Assembly (NCBI GenBank): GCA_942490705.1
Contig: CALNXY010000001.1
Location: 82,531-146,530 of the forward strand
Source: JAGRCP01 sp942490705
Lineage (GTDB): Bacteria; Chloroflexota; Anaerolineae; Caldilineales; Caldilineaceae
Length of the DNA: 64,000 bases
Direction: 5' to 3'
Shown here: piece by piece, positions 35,481 through 43,441 of the stretch
Position numbering within the stretch: the first letter of the stretch is position 1
Layout of the letters: each line of letters begins with the position of its first letter
Notes under the pieces: generated by a model
Told to the model about the DNA's origin: nothing
Seen by the model: only the letters and a program-made list of their open reading frames with translations
Databases searched by the model: none
Translations under genes and position numbers: made by a program

Positions 35481-36380
35481 ATGATCAGCTATCACGTTAC
35501 GCACACCACGGAGTACCGCTACGACGAACCCGCCAGTCTTAGCTATAACGAAGCGCGGCTGGCCCCGCGCGCCGTGCAATCCCCCCTTTACTCTCAACGC
35601 ATTATCGACCACGATCTGCTTGTCGAGCCGGGCTGGCGCGATACCCGGGGCTATGAGGACTACTTTGGCAACCGCATCATCTATTTCACCATGCGCCAAC
35701 CGCATGACGGGATGCGCGTCACCGCGGTGAGTCAAGTAGAGATCGAGAACCACATCAGCGCTGCCGAATTCGGCGTACTGGCAAGCCAGAGCCAGCCATG
35801 GGAGCACGTGCGTACGCAGTTGGCTGCCGATCCCAGTCTGGTGACCACGCGCGAGTATGTGTTCGATTCTCCCCTTGTCCAGGTCTTTGCCGGCGCGCGC
35901 AAGTACGCGGCGGCATCCTTCACCGATGGCCGCCCCATTCTGGAGGCGGCGCTGGACCTGAACAGACGGATCTACAACGATTTTGACTATCAATCCGGCG
36001 CAACCAACATCGCCACGCCTTTGCACGACGTCTATGCAGAGAAACGCGGCGTCTGTCAGGACTTTGCCCAATTCATGCTGGCCTGTCTGCGCAGCCAAGG
36101 GCTGGCCTGCCGCTACATCAGCGGCTACATCGAAAACGTCCCGCCGCCCGGTCAGGAAAAGCTGGTAGGCAGCGACGCCTCCCATGCCTGGATTGCCCTC
36201 TTCGTTCCGGATCTCGGCTGGATCGACTTTGACCCAACCAACGACAAGATCGCTACCGGCGAACATATTCCGCTGGGCTGGGGCCGCGATTTTGCCGACG
36301 TCACGCCCTTGAAGGGCATCTTCTTTGGCGGCGGCGAACATGAACTCATCGTCGCGGTCGACGTCAGGCGCACACCGTGA
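35481..36380 (+). CDS. Transglutaminase-like protein
   Basis: A 299-residue stand-alone transglutaminase-like protease or transferase. The N-terminal beta-rich domain (VTHTTEYRYDEPASLSYNEA) precedes the core with a complete Cys-His-Asp triad: RGVCQDFAQFMLACLRSQG, SDASHAWIALFV and WIDFDPTND. It is the third gene of the amide-bond cluster, translationally coupled to the ATP-grasp gene. The conserved co-occurrence suggests synthesis and cleavage or transfer of an isopeptide-type bond on an unknown peptide. Confidence 0.94.
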   Translation: MISYHVTHTTEYRYDEPASLSYNEARLAPRAVQSPLYSQRIIDHDLLVEPGWRDTRGYEDYFGNRIIYFTMRQPHDGMRVTAVSQVEIENHISAAEFGVLASQSQPWEHVRTQLAADPSLVTTREYVFDSPLVQVFAGARKYAAASFTDGRPILEAALDLNRRIYNDFDYQSGATNIATPLHDVYAEKRGVCQDFAQFMLACLRSQGLACRYISGYIENVPPPGQEKLVGSDASHAWIALFVPDLGWIDFDPTNDKIATGEHIPLGWGRDFADVTPLKGIFFGGGEHELIVAVDVRRTP

Positions 36381-36517
36381 TGGGTGACTGCGCTTTGATC
36401 AGCCACGCCTCTCCGCACGCAAGGCCATGGCGCCCCGTGCATACGGACCATCTTCACGCATTTCATAGCCCCCGACTATAGCTTGCCTCCACGCTCTCTC
36501 TGCGTTTCAGTGACATT

Positions 36518-36538
36518 TGTCCCAACATATTTGGGACA
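36518..36538. promoter_or_regulatory. Palindromic operator candidate upstream of the PocR regulator
   Basis: TGTCCCAA-CATAT-TTGGGACA is a perfect 8+5+8 palindrome. Downstream (36574-36596) are two ATAGCAA repeats and an ATAGCA/TGCTAT inverted repeat close to the start codon. These sites could control the regulator and the hydrogenase operon. Confidence 0.6.
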
Positions 36539-36611
36539 TGCGCCCGGGGCGCGGCTCTTGTTCATCGTTTACAATAGCAACGTATTGCATGCTATAGCAA
36601 AGTGATGAAAC

Positions 36612-37376
36612 ATGAACGAGTACTTGACCTCGCGCCAAGTCCAGGATCTACTCCAAGTTGACCGGACCACCATTTACCGCATGCTGAAAGACGGCCGGCT
36701 TACCGGCGTCAAGATCGGCGGTCAATGGCGGTTTCACGCGCAGGCAGTCAATGCGCTGGTCGAGGGGCAGCCTGTGGCTCCGGTCCGTCACACAATCGCC
36801 TTGTCCGAGCCGCTACCGCTTGGTTGCATTCAGCCAATCCAGGACGTCTTCGCCGAGTTGGCGGAAGTCGGTGCGGTCACGACGAATCTGGATGGCGAGC
36901 CGGTGACAGAGATAAGCAACTGTTCCGCCTTCTGCGACCTGATCTTGGCGCAACCGTCGGGGCGTGAAGCCTGCACCGCCTCATGGCGCAAACTGGCCAT
37001 CCACCCCGGTCAAACGACCGGTTTCAGTGCCTGTCATGCCGGTTTGCAGTATGCCCGTTCCTGCATTGCCGTCGGCGACACGCCCAGCGCCATGCTGATC
37101 GCCGGCCAGTTCTACGCCGATCAACCGGATCCTGTAGAAGAAGAGGCACGCGTTGAATATTTGGCGGCCTTGCACGGCATTGACGCCCCCGCATTGCATG
37201 CAGCGGCTCGCTCCCTACCGGTCCTCAATCAAACCAAGCGCGCCAAGATTGGCGCCTGGCTCACGCGCGTGGCGGACGTCTTCTCCGAGGTTGGCAACGA
37301 ACGGCGCAACTTCATCGGCCGCCTGCGCGCCATCGCCGCCATGAGTGCGCTGGACCAGGCTGAAGACGAAGCGTAA
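36612..37376 (+). CDS. Helix-turn-helix regulator with a PocR sensory domain
   Basis: The first about 50 residues are an excisionase/MerR-type HTH (YLTSRQVQDLLQVDRTTIYR, MLKDGRLTGVKIGGQWRF). The rest is a PocR ligand-binding domain rich in Cys: SNCSAFCDLILAQPSGREAC, SACHAGLQYARSCIAVG. PocR domains bind small ligands; the cysteine cluster here could also hold a metal or be redox-active, which is inference. It lies 68 bases upstream of hynS, in the same direction, and is the obvious candidate regulator of the hydrogenase. Confidence 0.88.
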   Translation: MNEYLTSRQVQDLLQVDRTTIYRMLKDGRLTGVKIGGQWRFHAQAVNALVEGQPVAPVRHTIALSEPLPLGCIQPIQDVFAELAEVGAVTTNLDGEPVTEISNCSAFCDLILAQPSGREACTASWRKLAIHPGQTTGFSACHAGLQYARSCIAVGDTPSAMLIAGQFYADQPDPVEEEARVEYLAALHGIDAPALHAAARSLPVLNQTKRAKIGAWLTRVADVFSEVGNERRNFIGRLRAIAAMSALDQAEDEA

Positions 37377-37444
37377 GCCTCCCGGCCCAATTGTCTAAAA
37401 ACGCCAAAGGCGTTGAATTTTCTCCCATCAGAAGGAGCCGTGAT

Positions 37445-38608
37445 ATGGCAAGAGAGACCATTTATGAACACCTCCAACGTGAGGGCGTCTCGCGCCGCGG
37501 CTTTATGAAACTGTGTGCAGCCATGGCCGGAGCCATGGGGTTGAGCCAGGCGCCCCCGCTCCAGGCCAGCGGACTGCCGGTTGAGCTCGCCGCACAGAAT
37601 CAGAAGCCCGTCGAGTTTGTCGCCAACGCGCTGGAGACCAAACCACGCGTTCCCGTCATCTGGATGAACCTGCAGGATTGCACGGGCTGCACGGAAGCCC
37701 TCACCCGTTCGCAGTCGCCTACGCTGACCGATCTGGTTCTCAACACCATTTCAATTGAATATCACGAAACGCTGGCCGCGGCCTCGGGTTTGCAGATCGA
37801 GCAAAATCGGGAACTGGCGATGGAGGCGTATGCCGGCGAGTATGTGCTGGTGCTCGAGGGCAGCATTCCTACCGGCAAGGGCGCGGTCTACTGCACGATC
37901 GGCGGGCGCACCGCCGAAGATCTGGTCCTCGAAACCGCGGAGAAGGCGGCGGCCGTCATCGCCATCGGCAACTGCTCTTCCTTTGGCGGCATTCCTGCGG
38001 CCAAGCCCAATCCGACTAATGCCAAGAGCGCACAGGAAGTGCTGGGCGGCACGACGGTCGTCAACATCCCCGGCTGTCCGCCGATTCCCGAAGCCTTTAC
38101 AGGCACCCTGCTCCACTTCGTCGTTTTCGGCGCCCTGCCCGAGTTGGACGGCCTGAACCGGCCCAAGACCTTCTACGGCCAGACCGTGCACGATCGCTGC
38201 CTGCGCCGCCCCTTTTATGAGGCAGGCAAGTTTGCCAAAACTTTTGACGATGAAGGCGCGCGCGCCGGCTGGTGTCTCTATAAGCTTGGCTGCAAGGGAC
38301 CAACGACCTACAACGCCTGCGCCTCCATGAAATGGCAGGGCGGACTCTCCTTTCCCATCCAGTCTGGCCACCCCTGCCTGGGCTGTTCCGAGCCTAACTT
38401 CTGGGACGGCGGCGGCTTCTACCAGGGGCAGTCGGCGCCGCTCAATCGACCGGGCGCGGCTGCGGTAGGGGCAGCCGCGGCGGTTGGTGCGGTTGCCGGC
38501 ATTGGTTACGGCCGGCAAAACTGGAAGGAAAAGCAGGACGCAGAGGCCGACTTCGAAGCCTCGGCGCAGGAGAGCAGGACGACTGACTCAGCGGATGAGG
38601 AGGCATAG
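37445..38608 (+). CDS. hynS: [NiFe]-hydrogenase small subunit, Isp-type (group 1)
   Basis: The twin-arginine signal VSRRGFMKLCAAMAG shows export of the folded enzyme. The proximal cluster motif is DCTGCTEALTRS. Later cluster ligands are in GNCSSFGGIPAA, PGCPPIPEAF, HDRCLRRPFYEAGKF, LGCKGPTTYNACASMKW and HPCLGCSEPNFWD. A C-terminal hydrophobic segment (AAAVGAAAAVGAVAGIGYG) would anchor the dimer to the membrane. ATG 37445 follows AGAAGGAG. The small subunit relays electrons from H2 oxidation to the Isp1/Isp2 membrane partner. Confidence 0.95.
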   Translation: MARETIYEHLQREGVSRRGFMKLCAAMAGAMGLSQAPPLQASGLPVELAAQNQKPVEFVANALETKPRVPVIWMNLQDCTGCTEALTRSQSPTLTDLVLNTISIEYHETLAAASGLQIEQNRELAMEAYAGEYVLVLEGSIPTGKGAVYCTIGGRTAEDLVLETAEKAAAVIAIGNCSSFGGIPAAKPNPTNAKSAQEVLGGTTVVNIPGCPPIPEAFTGTLLHFVVFGALPELDGLNRPKTFYGQTVHDRCLRRPFYEAGKFAKTFDDEGARAGWCLYKLGCKGPTTYNACASMKWQGGLSFPIQSGHPCLGCSEPNFWDGGGFYQGQSAPLNRPGAAAVGAAAAVGAVAGIGYGRQNWKEKQDAEADFEASAQESRTTDSADEEA

Positions 38609-38617
38609 GAGGCAATC

Positions 38618-39298
38618 ATGGATTTCTGGGTAAGCATGATGCAATTTACGCGCGGGCCACTTTTCTATTTTGCGCTGCTGGTCTTCGTGGCGGGCATGGC
38701 CTACCGCCTCTTGCGCATCATTATGCTCGGCTGGTCGCGTGATTACAGCCAGCCTCGCGGCAGCAAAACGGTCGGCGTCGTCAAGTCTTATTTGAAGGCC
38801 ATCATCATCTGGCCATTTCTACCCTGGATCAGAGGCACCTTTCGGCGCAACCCGGCCATGTATCTGGCCGGCGGCCTCTTTCACCTGGGCCTCTTCGTCG
38901 TCATCTTCCTGGGCACGCCCCACATGCTGGCCTGGAAGAGCCTGCTTGGCTTTGGCTGGCCCACGCTCCCCCTGCCCGTCGTGGACTGGATGGCCGTGGG
39001 CGCGATCATCGCCATGCTGGTGCTGTTGGTGCTGCGCCTGACGCATCCCGTGCTCAAGCTGCTGAGCGGCGTGCCGGAATGGACAAACTGGACGCTGGTC
39101 TTTTTGCCCATGATTACCGGCTACATCATGACCCATCACCTCTTCTATCGGTACGAGGTAGCCTACAGCCTGCACATGCTGGCCGTTGACGTCATGCTGA
39201 TTTGGATTCCTTTCAGCCGCATCTCCCATTTCATGTTCTACTTCTTCTCCAGGTCCATTCATGGCTCGTCCTGGGGCAAGCATGCCGTTTCTCCGTAG
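38618..39298 (+). CDS. isp1: Isp1: cytochrome b-like membrane subunit (NarI-type)
   Basis: A 226-residue protein with five to six membrane helices (GPLFYFALLVFVAGMAYRLL, YLAGGLFHLGLFVVIFLG, AVGAIIAMLVLLVLRL). Histidines within or near helices (FHLG, THHLFYR, SLHMLAVD, RISHFMFYFF) are suitable haem ligands, as in NarI/DsrM. In Isp-type hydrogenases, Isp1 takes electrons from the small subunit across the membrane to Isp2. It lies between hynS and isp2 with 9-base gaps. Confidence 0.92.
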   Translation: MDFWVSMMQFTRGPLFYFALLVFVAGMAYRLLRIIMLGWSRDYSQPRGSKTVGVVKSYLKAIIIWPFLPWIRGTFRRNPAMYLAGGLFHLGLFVVIFLGTPHMLAWKSLLGFGWPTLPLPVVDWMAVGAIIAMLVLLVLRLTHPVLKLLSGVPEWTNWTLVFLPMITGYIMTHHLFYRYEVAYSLHMLAVDVMLIWIPFSRISHFMFYFFSRSIHGSSWGKHAVSP

Positions 39299-39307
39299 GA
39301 GGACTTT

Positions 39308-40573
39308 ATGACTACGCAGACTGACTCTGCCATTGATCTATTTGTGCGCGAGACAGGCACACGGGCGGCATCGCTGCTGGAGGCATGCACCCGATGCGGC
39401 ATGTGCGCCGAGGCCTGTCACTACTACCAGGCCACGGGCAAGCCGGAATACACGCCGGTCTGGAAGGCGGAATTGCTGCGCCGCGCGTATGAGCAGCGCT
39501 TCACCCTGACGGGAAAACTGAAGCTGCGCCTGGGCATCGATCGGGAAATCACCAATGAGGAGATCGAGACCTGGCCCGAATATAGCTTCGGCGCCTGCTC
39601 CATGTGCAACAAGTGCTCGCTCGTCTGCCCCATGGGCATCGACCTCAAGTCGCTCATCGGCGAGGTGCGCTCGGGCTTGACCGCGGCCGGCTGCGGTCCG
39701 GAACGTCTCGTCACCCGGGCCCACATCCAGGCCGAGAAGGGCAGCCCCGCGGGCTACGGCGCCGAGGAATGGGGCAACTTCTTCCGCAGCCTGGAAGGAA
39801 CGGGCATTGAAGTGCCCATCGACAAACAGGGCGCGGATTCACTGGTCGTCTTCACCAGCATCGAGTTGGAGGACTATCCCGAAAACCTGCGCGACATCGC
39901 CCGTATTCTCAACGCCGCCGGCGAAAACTGGACCGTTAGCCTGGAAGCGCGCGACGCCTTCAACCTGGGCACAATCATCGGCGACAAAGCCGTTCAGCGT
40001 ACCATTTCGGATCGGGTGGCCAATGCCGCCGTGGCCCTGGGCGTCAAGCGCCTCATCGTTACTGAATGCGGCCATGGCTTTACCACCCTGCGCGATGAAT
40101 ACCCCAACAACATTGGCAAGCGCCTGCCCTTCAAGGTCATGCACATCACCGAAATGATGGCGGACTTCTTTGCAGAAAAGCGCATCCGCCTGCAGTCGGG
40201 CATGTTCGACACCGGCAAAGTGCTCACCTTCCACGATTCGTGCAAGATTCAGCGTACGGGCGGCATCATGGAGGAGCCGCGCACGCTCATCAACCATCTT
40301 GCGCCCAAATCGTTTGTGGAGTTGCCCAACAATCGCAACAACGCCATCTGCTGTGGCGGCGGCGGCGGGATCCGGGGCATTCCCTCGGCGCGCCCCACCG
40401 TCTACGCGGCGTTTGGGCTGAAGGTGCGTGACGTGAAAGCCGTCAATGCCGATGCCGTGATTACGACGTGCAGCAACTGCCGCGTCCAATTCAACGACGG
40501 TTTCCGCCACTACGGCATGACCGAAGAAGTCTATGGCCTCGTCAACATGGTCGCGGCCGCGCTCATAGAATAG
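39308..40573 (+). CDS. isp2: Isp2: heterodisulfide-reductase-like iron-sulfur protein
   Basis: Two [4Fe-4S] ferredoxin motifs (CTRCGMCAEACHYYQ and CSMCNKCSLVCPMG) are followed by two CCG domains typical of HdrD/GlpC/DsrK. The CCG motifs are ECGHGFTTLRDEYP, FHDSCKIQRTGG, NNAICCGGGGGIRG and ITTCSNCRVQFNDG. It is cytoplasmic, 421 residues. In the known hynS-isp1-isp2-hynL arrangement (for example Thiocapsa and Allochromatium) it passes electrons from Isp1 to a cytoplasmic acceptor. Confidence 0.93.
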   Translation: MTTQTDSAIDLFVRETGTRAASLLEACTRCGMCAEACHYYQATGKPEYTPVWKAELLRRAYEQRFTLTGKLKLRLGIDREITNEEIETWPEYSFGACSMCNKCSLVCPMGIDLKSLIGEVRSGLTAAGCGPERLVTRAHIQAEKGSPAGYGAEEWGNFFRSLEGTGIEVPIDKQGADSLVVFTSIELEDYPENLRDIARILNAAGENWTVSLEARDAFNLGTIIGDKAVQRTISDRVANAAVALGVKRLIVTECGHGFTTLRDEYPNNIGKRLPFKVMHITEMMADFFAEKRIRLQSGMFDTGKVLTFHDSCKIQRTGGIMEEPRTLINHLAPKSFVELPNNRNNAICCGGGGGIRGIPSARPTVYAAFGLKVRDVKAVNADAVITTCSNCRVQFNDGFRHYGMTEEVYGLVNMVAAALIE

Positions 40574-40583
40574 GAAGAGCCTC

Positions 40584-42323
40584 ATGGCACAACGACTCGT
40601 GATTGACCCCATTACCCGCATCGAGGGCCACCTGCGCATCGAGGCGACGTTGGATGACGCCAACACCATCACCGACGCCTATTCGTCGGGTACCATGGTG
40701 CGCGGCATCGAGACCATCCTGCGCGGGCGCGACCCGCGCGATGCCTGGGCCTTTGCCCAGCGCGTCTGCGGCGTCTGCACCACCGTCCATTCCTTTGCCT
40801 CCATCCGCGCGGTGGAAGACGCTTTGGGCATTCAGATTCCCAGCGCGGCCAATCTGATCCGCAACCTCATGATTGCGCAGCAGTACGTGCACGATCACGT
40901 CATGCACTTCTACCACCTGCACGCGCTGGATTGGGTCGATGTCGTCTCGGCGCTGGATGCCGATCCGGCCGAGACGTCGGCGATCCAGCAGAGCATCTCG
41001 CCCTGGCCCAACTCATCGCCCGCCTACTTTGGCGAAGTCCGCGACCGGGTGCAGGGCATCGTGGACAGCGGTCAGCTTTCGCTCTTTGCCAATGCCTACT
41101 GGGGTCATCCCGGCTACAAGCTGCCGCCGGCGGTAAACTTGATGGCCGTGGCCCACTATCTGGAGGCGCTCGACTGGCAAAAGGACGCCGTCACCATCCA
41201 CACGATCTTTGGCGGCAAGAACCCCCACCCCAACTTCGTGGTGGGCGGTGTGCCCATGCCCATCGACCTCAACAGCGACACCGCGCTCAACGCCGAACGT
41301 CTCTCACGCATCAACGACAGCATCAACAGCATGATCCGCTTTGTCGACCAGGTCTATCTGCCCGATCTGCTGGCGATCGCGCCCTATTACAAGGAATACG
41401 CGGCCGTGGGCGAAGGCTTGGGCAACTTCCTCACCTGGGGCGAGTTCCCGGGCGAAGACATCAACGATCTGGACCAGCTGCTGGTGCCGCGGGGCGCGAT
41501 TCTGAACCGCGATCTGAGCAACCTGATTGTGCCCGATCCCCGTGACATGGAGCGCATGCAGGAATTCGTCGGCCACTCCTGGTATCGCTATCAGGAGGGC
41601 GATGAGACCGGCCTGCACCCATGGGAAGGCGAGACGCGACTCGACTATACCGGTCCGGAGCCGCCCTATGAGCAGCTTGAGGTCGAACAGAAGTACAGCT
41701 GGCTCAAAGCGCCCCGTTGGAACGGCATCCCCATGGAGGTCGGCCCCCTGGCGCGCGTGCTCGTGCTCTACGCCAGCGGCGATCCCCAGACCGAAGAGCT
41801 GGTCAACCTCACGCTGGAGACATTGGACGCACCGCCCGAGGCGCTCTTCTCCACGCTGGGGCGCACGGCCGCGCGCGGGATCGAGACCAAGATCGTGGCC
41901 GATGCCCTGCGCACCTTCTACGACGGGCTGATCGGTGAAATCAATGCCGGCAACACCAGCACCTTCGCCGACGGCAATTGGGAACCCAGCAGCTGGCCGC
42001 GCACGGCCCAGGGCGTGGGCTTTATGGAGGCGCCGCGCGGCGCGCTGGGCCACTGGGTCGTGATCAAAAATCGGGAGATCGACAACTATCAGATGGTCGT
42101 ACCCACGACCTGGAACGCCTCGCCGCGCGATCATCTGGGTCAGCCGGGCGCATATGAGATGAGCTTGGTCGGCCACACCCTGGCCAAGCCCGAATGGCCG
42201 CTGGAGATCCTGCGCACCGTCCACTCCTTCGATCCGTGCATGGCCTGCGCCATCCACATGTTCGACGTCAACGGCCAGGATCTCGGCGAGGTCGGGGTTG
42301 GATTGAATGTTTGTGTGAGTTGA
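40584..42323 (+). CDS. hynL: [NiFe]-hydrogenase large subunit
   Basis: The catalytic subunit, 579 residues. The N-terminal nickel motif is FAQRVCGVCTTVHSFASIRA, and the C-terminal one is SFDPCMACAIHMFDV, supplying the four Cys ligands. The sequence begins VIDPITRIEGHLRIEATLDD, as in group 1 enzymes. About 23 residues follow the DPCxxCxxH histidine and would be removed by the maturation endopeptidase encoded next. It has no signal peptide and would be co-exported with HynS. The Hyp maturation genes are not in the window. Confidence 0.96.
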   Translation: MAQRLVIDPITRIEGHLRIEATLDDANTITDAYSSGTMVRGIETILRGRDPRDAWAFAQRVCGVCTTVHSFASIRAVEDALGIQIPSAANLIRNLMIAQQYVHDHVMHFYHLHALDWVDVVSALDADPAETSAIQQSISPWPNSSPAYFGEVRDRVQGIVDSGQLSLFANAYWGHPGYKLPPAVNLMAVAHYLEALDWQKDAVTIHTIFGGKNPHPNFVVGGVPMPIDLNSDTALNAERLSRINDSINSMIRFVDQVYLPDLLAIAPYYKEYAAVGEGLGNFLTWGEFPGEDINDLDQLLVPRGAILNRDLSNLIVPDPRDMERMQEFVGHSWYRYQEGDETGLHPWEGETRLDYTGPEPPYEQLEVEQKYSWLKAPRWNGIPMEVGPLARVLVLYASGDPQTEELVNLTLETLDAPPEALFSTLGRTAARGIETKIVADALRTFYDGLIGEINAGNTSTFADGNWEPSSWPRTAQGVGFMEAPRGALGHWVVIKNREIDNYQMVVPTTWNASPRDHLGQPGAYEMSLVGHTLAKPEWPLEILRTVHSFDPCMACAIHMFDVNGQDLGEVGVGLNVCVS

Positions 42324-42330
42324 GGGCGAT

Positions 42331-42420
42331 GGAACGCGGATTGAGCGGATCGGGCGGATGTGCACGGATTCACTTCGGAATTGTCCGTGTCTATCCGCTA
42401 AATCCGCCTGATCAAGCGCC
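42331..42420. repeat. Imperfect long inverted repeat between hynL and hynD
   Basis: Repeated GCGGAT and CACGGATT words on the left (42337-42373) are answered by GTCCGTGTCTATCCGC and AATCCGCCTGATC on the right (42383-42412). The stretch has no coding appearance and resembles the dispersed 'ATCCGC' intergenic repeats common in large bacterial genomes. Confidence 0.55.
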
Positions 42421-42444
42421 CCATCCATTTGCGGAGTGCATTGA

Positions 42445-42933
42445 ATGACGGACCAACTGCGCCGTGTAGTTTTGGGGTTGGGCAATACGCTGAACCGCGA
42501 TGAGGGCGTGGGCGTGCATGCGGCCGCGCAGTTGGCCGAGCAGTTGGGCGCCGACGGCATTGCACGCTATGGCGTGGAGATTATCGACGGCGGCACGCTG
42601 GGGCTCAACCTGCTACCCATCGTGGAAGAAGCGTCCCACCTGCTGCTGCTGGATGCTGCCGACGCCGGCCAGCTGCCCGGCGCCGTCATCGAGCTGACCG
42701 GCGATGAGATCCCCCTCTTCGCCGGCGTGCGCCTCTCCCAGCACCAGGTTACCTTTCAGGAAGTGCTGGCCCTGGCCTCCTTTCGCGGCAAGCTGCCGGC
42801 CCACCTTCACCTCATCGCGGTCCAGCCGGACGACATCAGCCTGGGCGTGGAGTTGAGCCCAACCGTTGAAGCCGTTATGGATGACATCTTGATGCGAGCG
42901 GAAAGTGTCTTGCGGCGATGGGGGCTGAGCTAA
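42445..42933 (+). CDS. hynD: Hydrogenase maturation endopeptidase
   Basis: A 162-residue member of the HybD/HyaD family. It cleaves the C-terminal tail of the large subunit after nickel insertion. The nickel-sensing ligands of the family are present: the Glu in LGNTLNRDEGVGVHAA, the Asp in LLLLDAADAGQLPG and the His in SQHQVTFQEVLALA. It is the last gene of the hydrogenase operon, separated from hynL by a repeat. Confidence 0.94.
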   Translation: MTDQLRRVVLGLGNTLNRDEGVGVHAAAQLAEQLGADGIARYGVEIIDGGTLGLNLLPIVEEASHLLLLDAADAGQLPGAVIELTGDEIPLFAGVRLSQHQVTFQEVLALASFRGKLPAHLHLIAVQPDDISLGVELSPTVEAVMDDILMRAESVLRRWGLS

Positions 42934-42975
42934 CGTTTGATGGCGCCCTTATCCTGCCGGGTCCCTCCTCCAGAG

Positions 42976-43015
42976 CTGCGCGGTCCGGGCATACCCGGAC
43001 CGCGCAGTTATTTCT
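42976..43015. terminator. Intrinsic terminator closing the hydrogenase operon
   Basis: A perfect 14-bp GC-rich stem (42976-42989 with 42994-43007) and a 4-base loop are followed by TTATTTCT. It separates the operon from the convergent minus-strand cluster. Confidence 0.85.
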
Positions 43016-43023
43016 AGGCGGCG

Positions 43024-43299
43024 TTAGCCCTCAGCCGTCACCGGATCGATGACGCCCTTCACCTCGCTGATCACGTCGGCCGGGAAGCCGGACTGCTCGG
43101 CGTGCTGACGGATTAGGTCCTCCGACGGGGCTATGTAGACGCAGTAGGTCTTGTCATCGACCACATAGCTGTGCAGCCATTGGATCTGGGGGCCCAGATC
43201 TTCGATCACGCTGCAGGACTTCTGGGCAATGGCACTGGCCTCCTCCGGGGAGACGCTGCCGATACCGGGGATTTCTCGTTCAATGACGTACTTTGGCAT
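43024..43299 (-). CDS. DUF4242 protein (possible nickel-binding)
   Basis: A 91-residue protein (MPKYVIEREIPGIGSVSPEE, QKSCSVIEDLGPQIQWLHSY, YCVYIAPSEDLIRQHAEQSG). It belongs to DUF4242, a ferredoxin-like small family; SCO4226 of Streptomyces is a characterised nickel-binding member. Whether this copy binds nickel is inference, encouraged by its place beside a [NiFe]-hydrogenase operon. It is the last gene of the minus-strand cluster headed by the BTAD regulator. Confidence 0.85.
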   Translation of the reverse strand: MPKYVIEREIPGIGSVSPEEASAIAQKSCSVIEDLGPQIQWLHSYVVDDKTYCVYIAPSEDLIRQHAEQSGFPADVISEVKGVIDPVTAEG

Positions 43300-43382
43300 G
43301 ATCCTGTTTCCTTGTGTGCTGGATTGCCGCGACAATCTGGCAATGACGAAAAACGGGTTGCTACCGACTCACATGCGATGAC

Positions 43383-43418
43383 CAGAGGTTGGGCTTGTGC
43401 GCACAAGCCCAACCTCTG
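43383..43418. repeat. Perfect 36-bp palindrome
   Basis: 18-bp arms meet with no spacer (centre between 43400 and 43401). It lies between the DUF4242 gene and the OsmC-fusion gene. There is no T-run in either direction, so it is more likely a repeat, a processing site or a protein-binding site than an intrinsic terminator. Confidence 0.8.
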
Positions 43419-43441
43419 AGGGACAGAGTCCAAAGGTGGCA

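Noticed and set aside
37400..37414. AACGCC-AAA-GGCGTT hairpin between the PocR gene and hynS
   Set aside because: Only six base pairs with a weak T-run; not enough to call a terminator or attenuator.
41304..42560. 418-residue minus-strand open frame across hynL
   Set aside because: Antisense to the nickel-binding region of the hydrogenase large subunit; it crosses the operon and the repeat.
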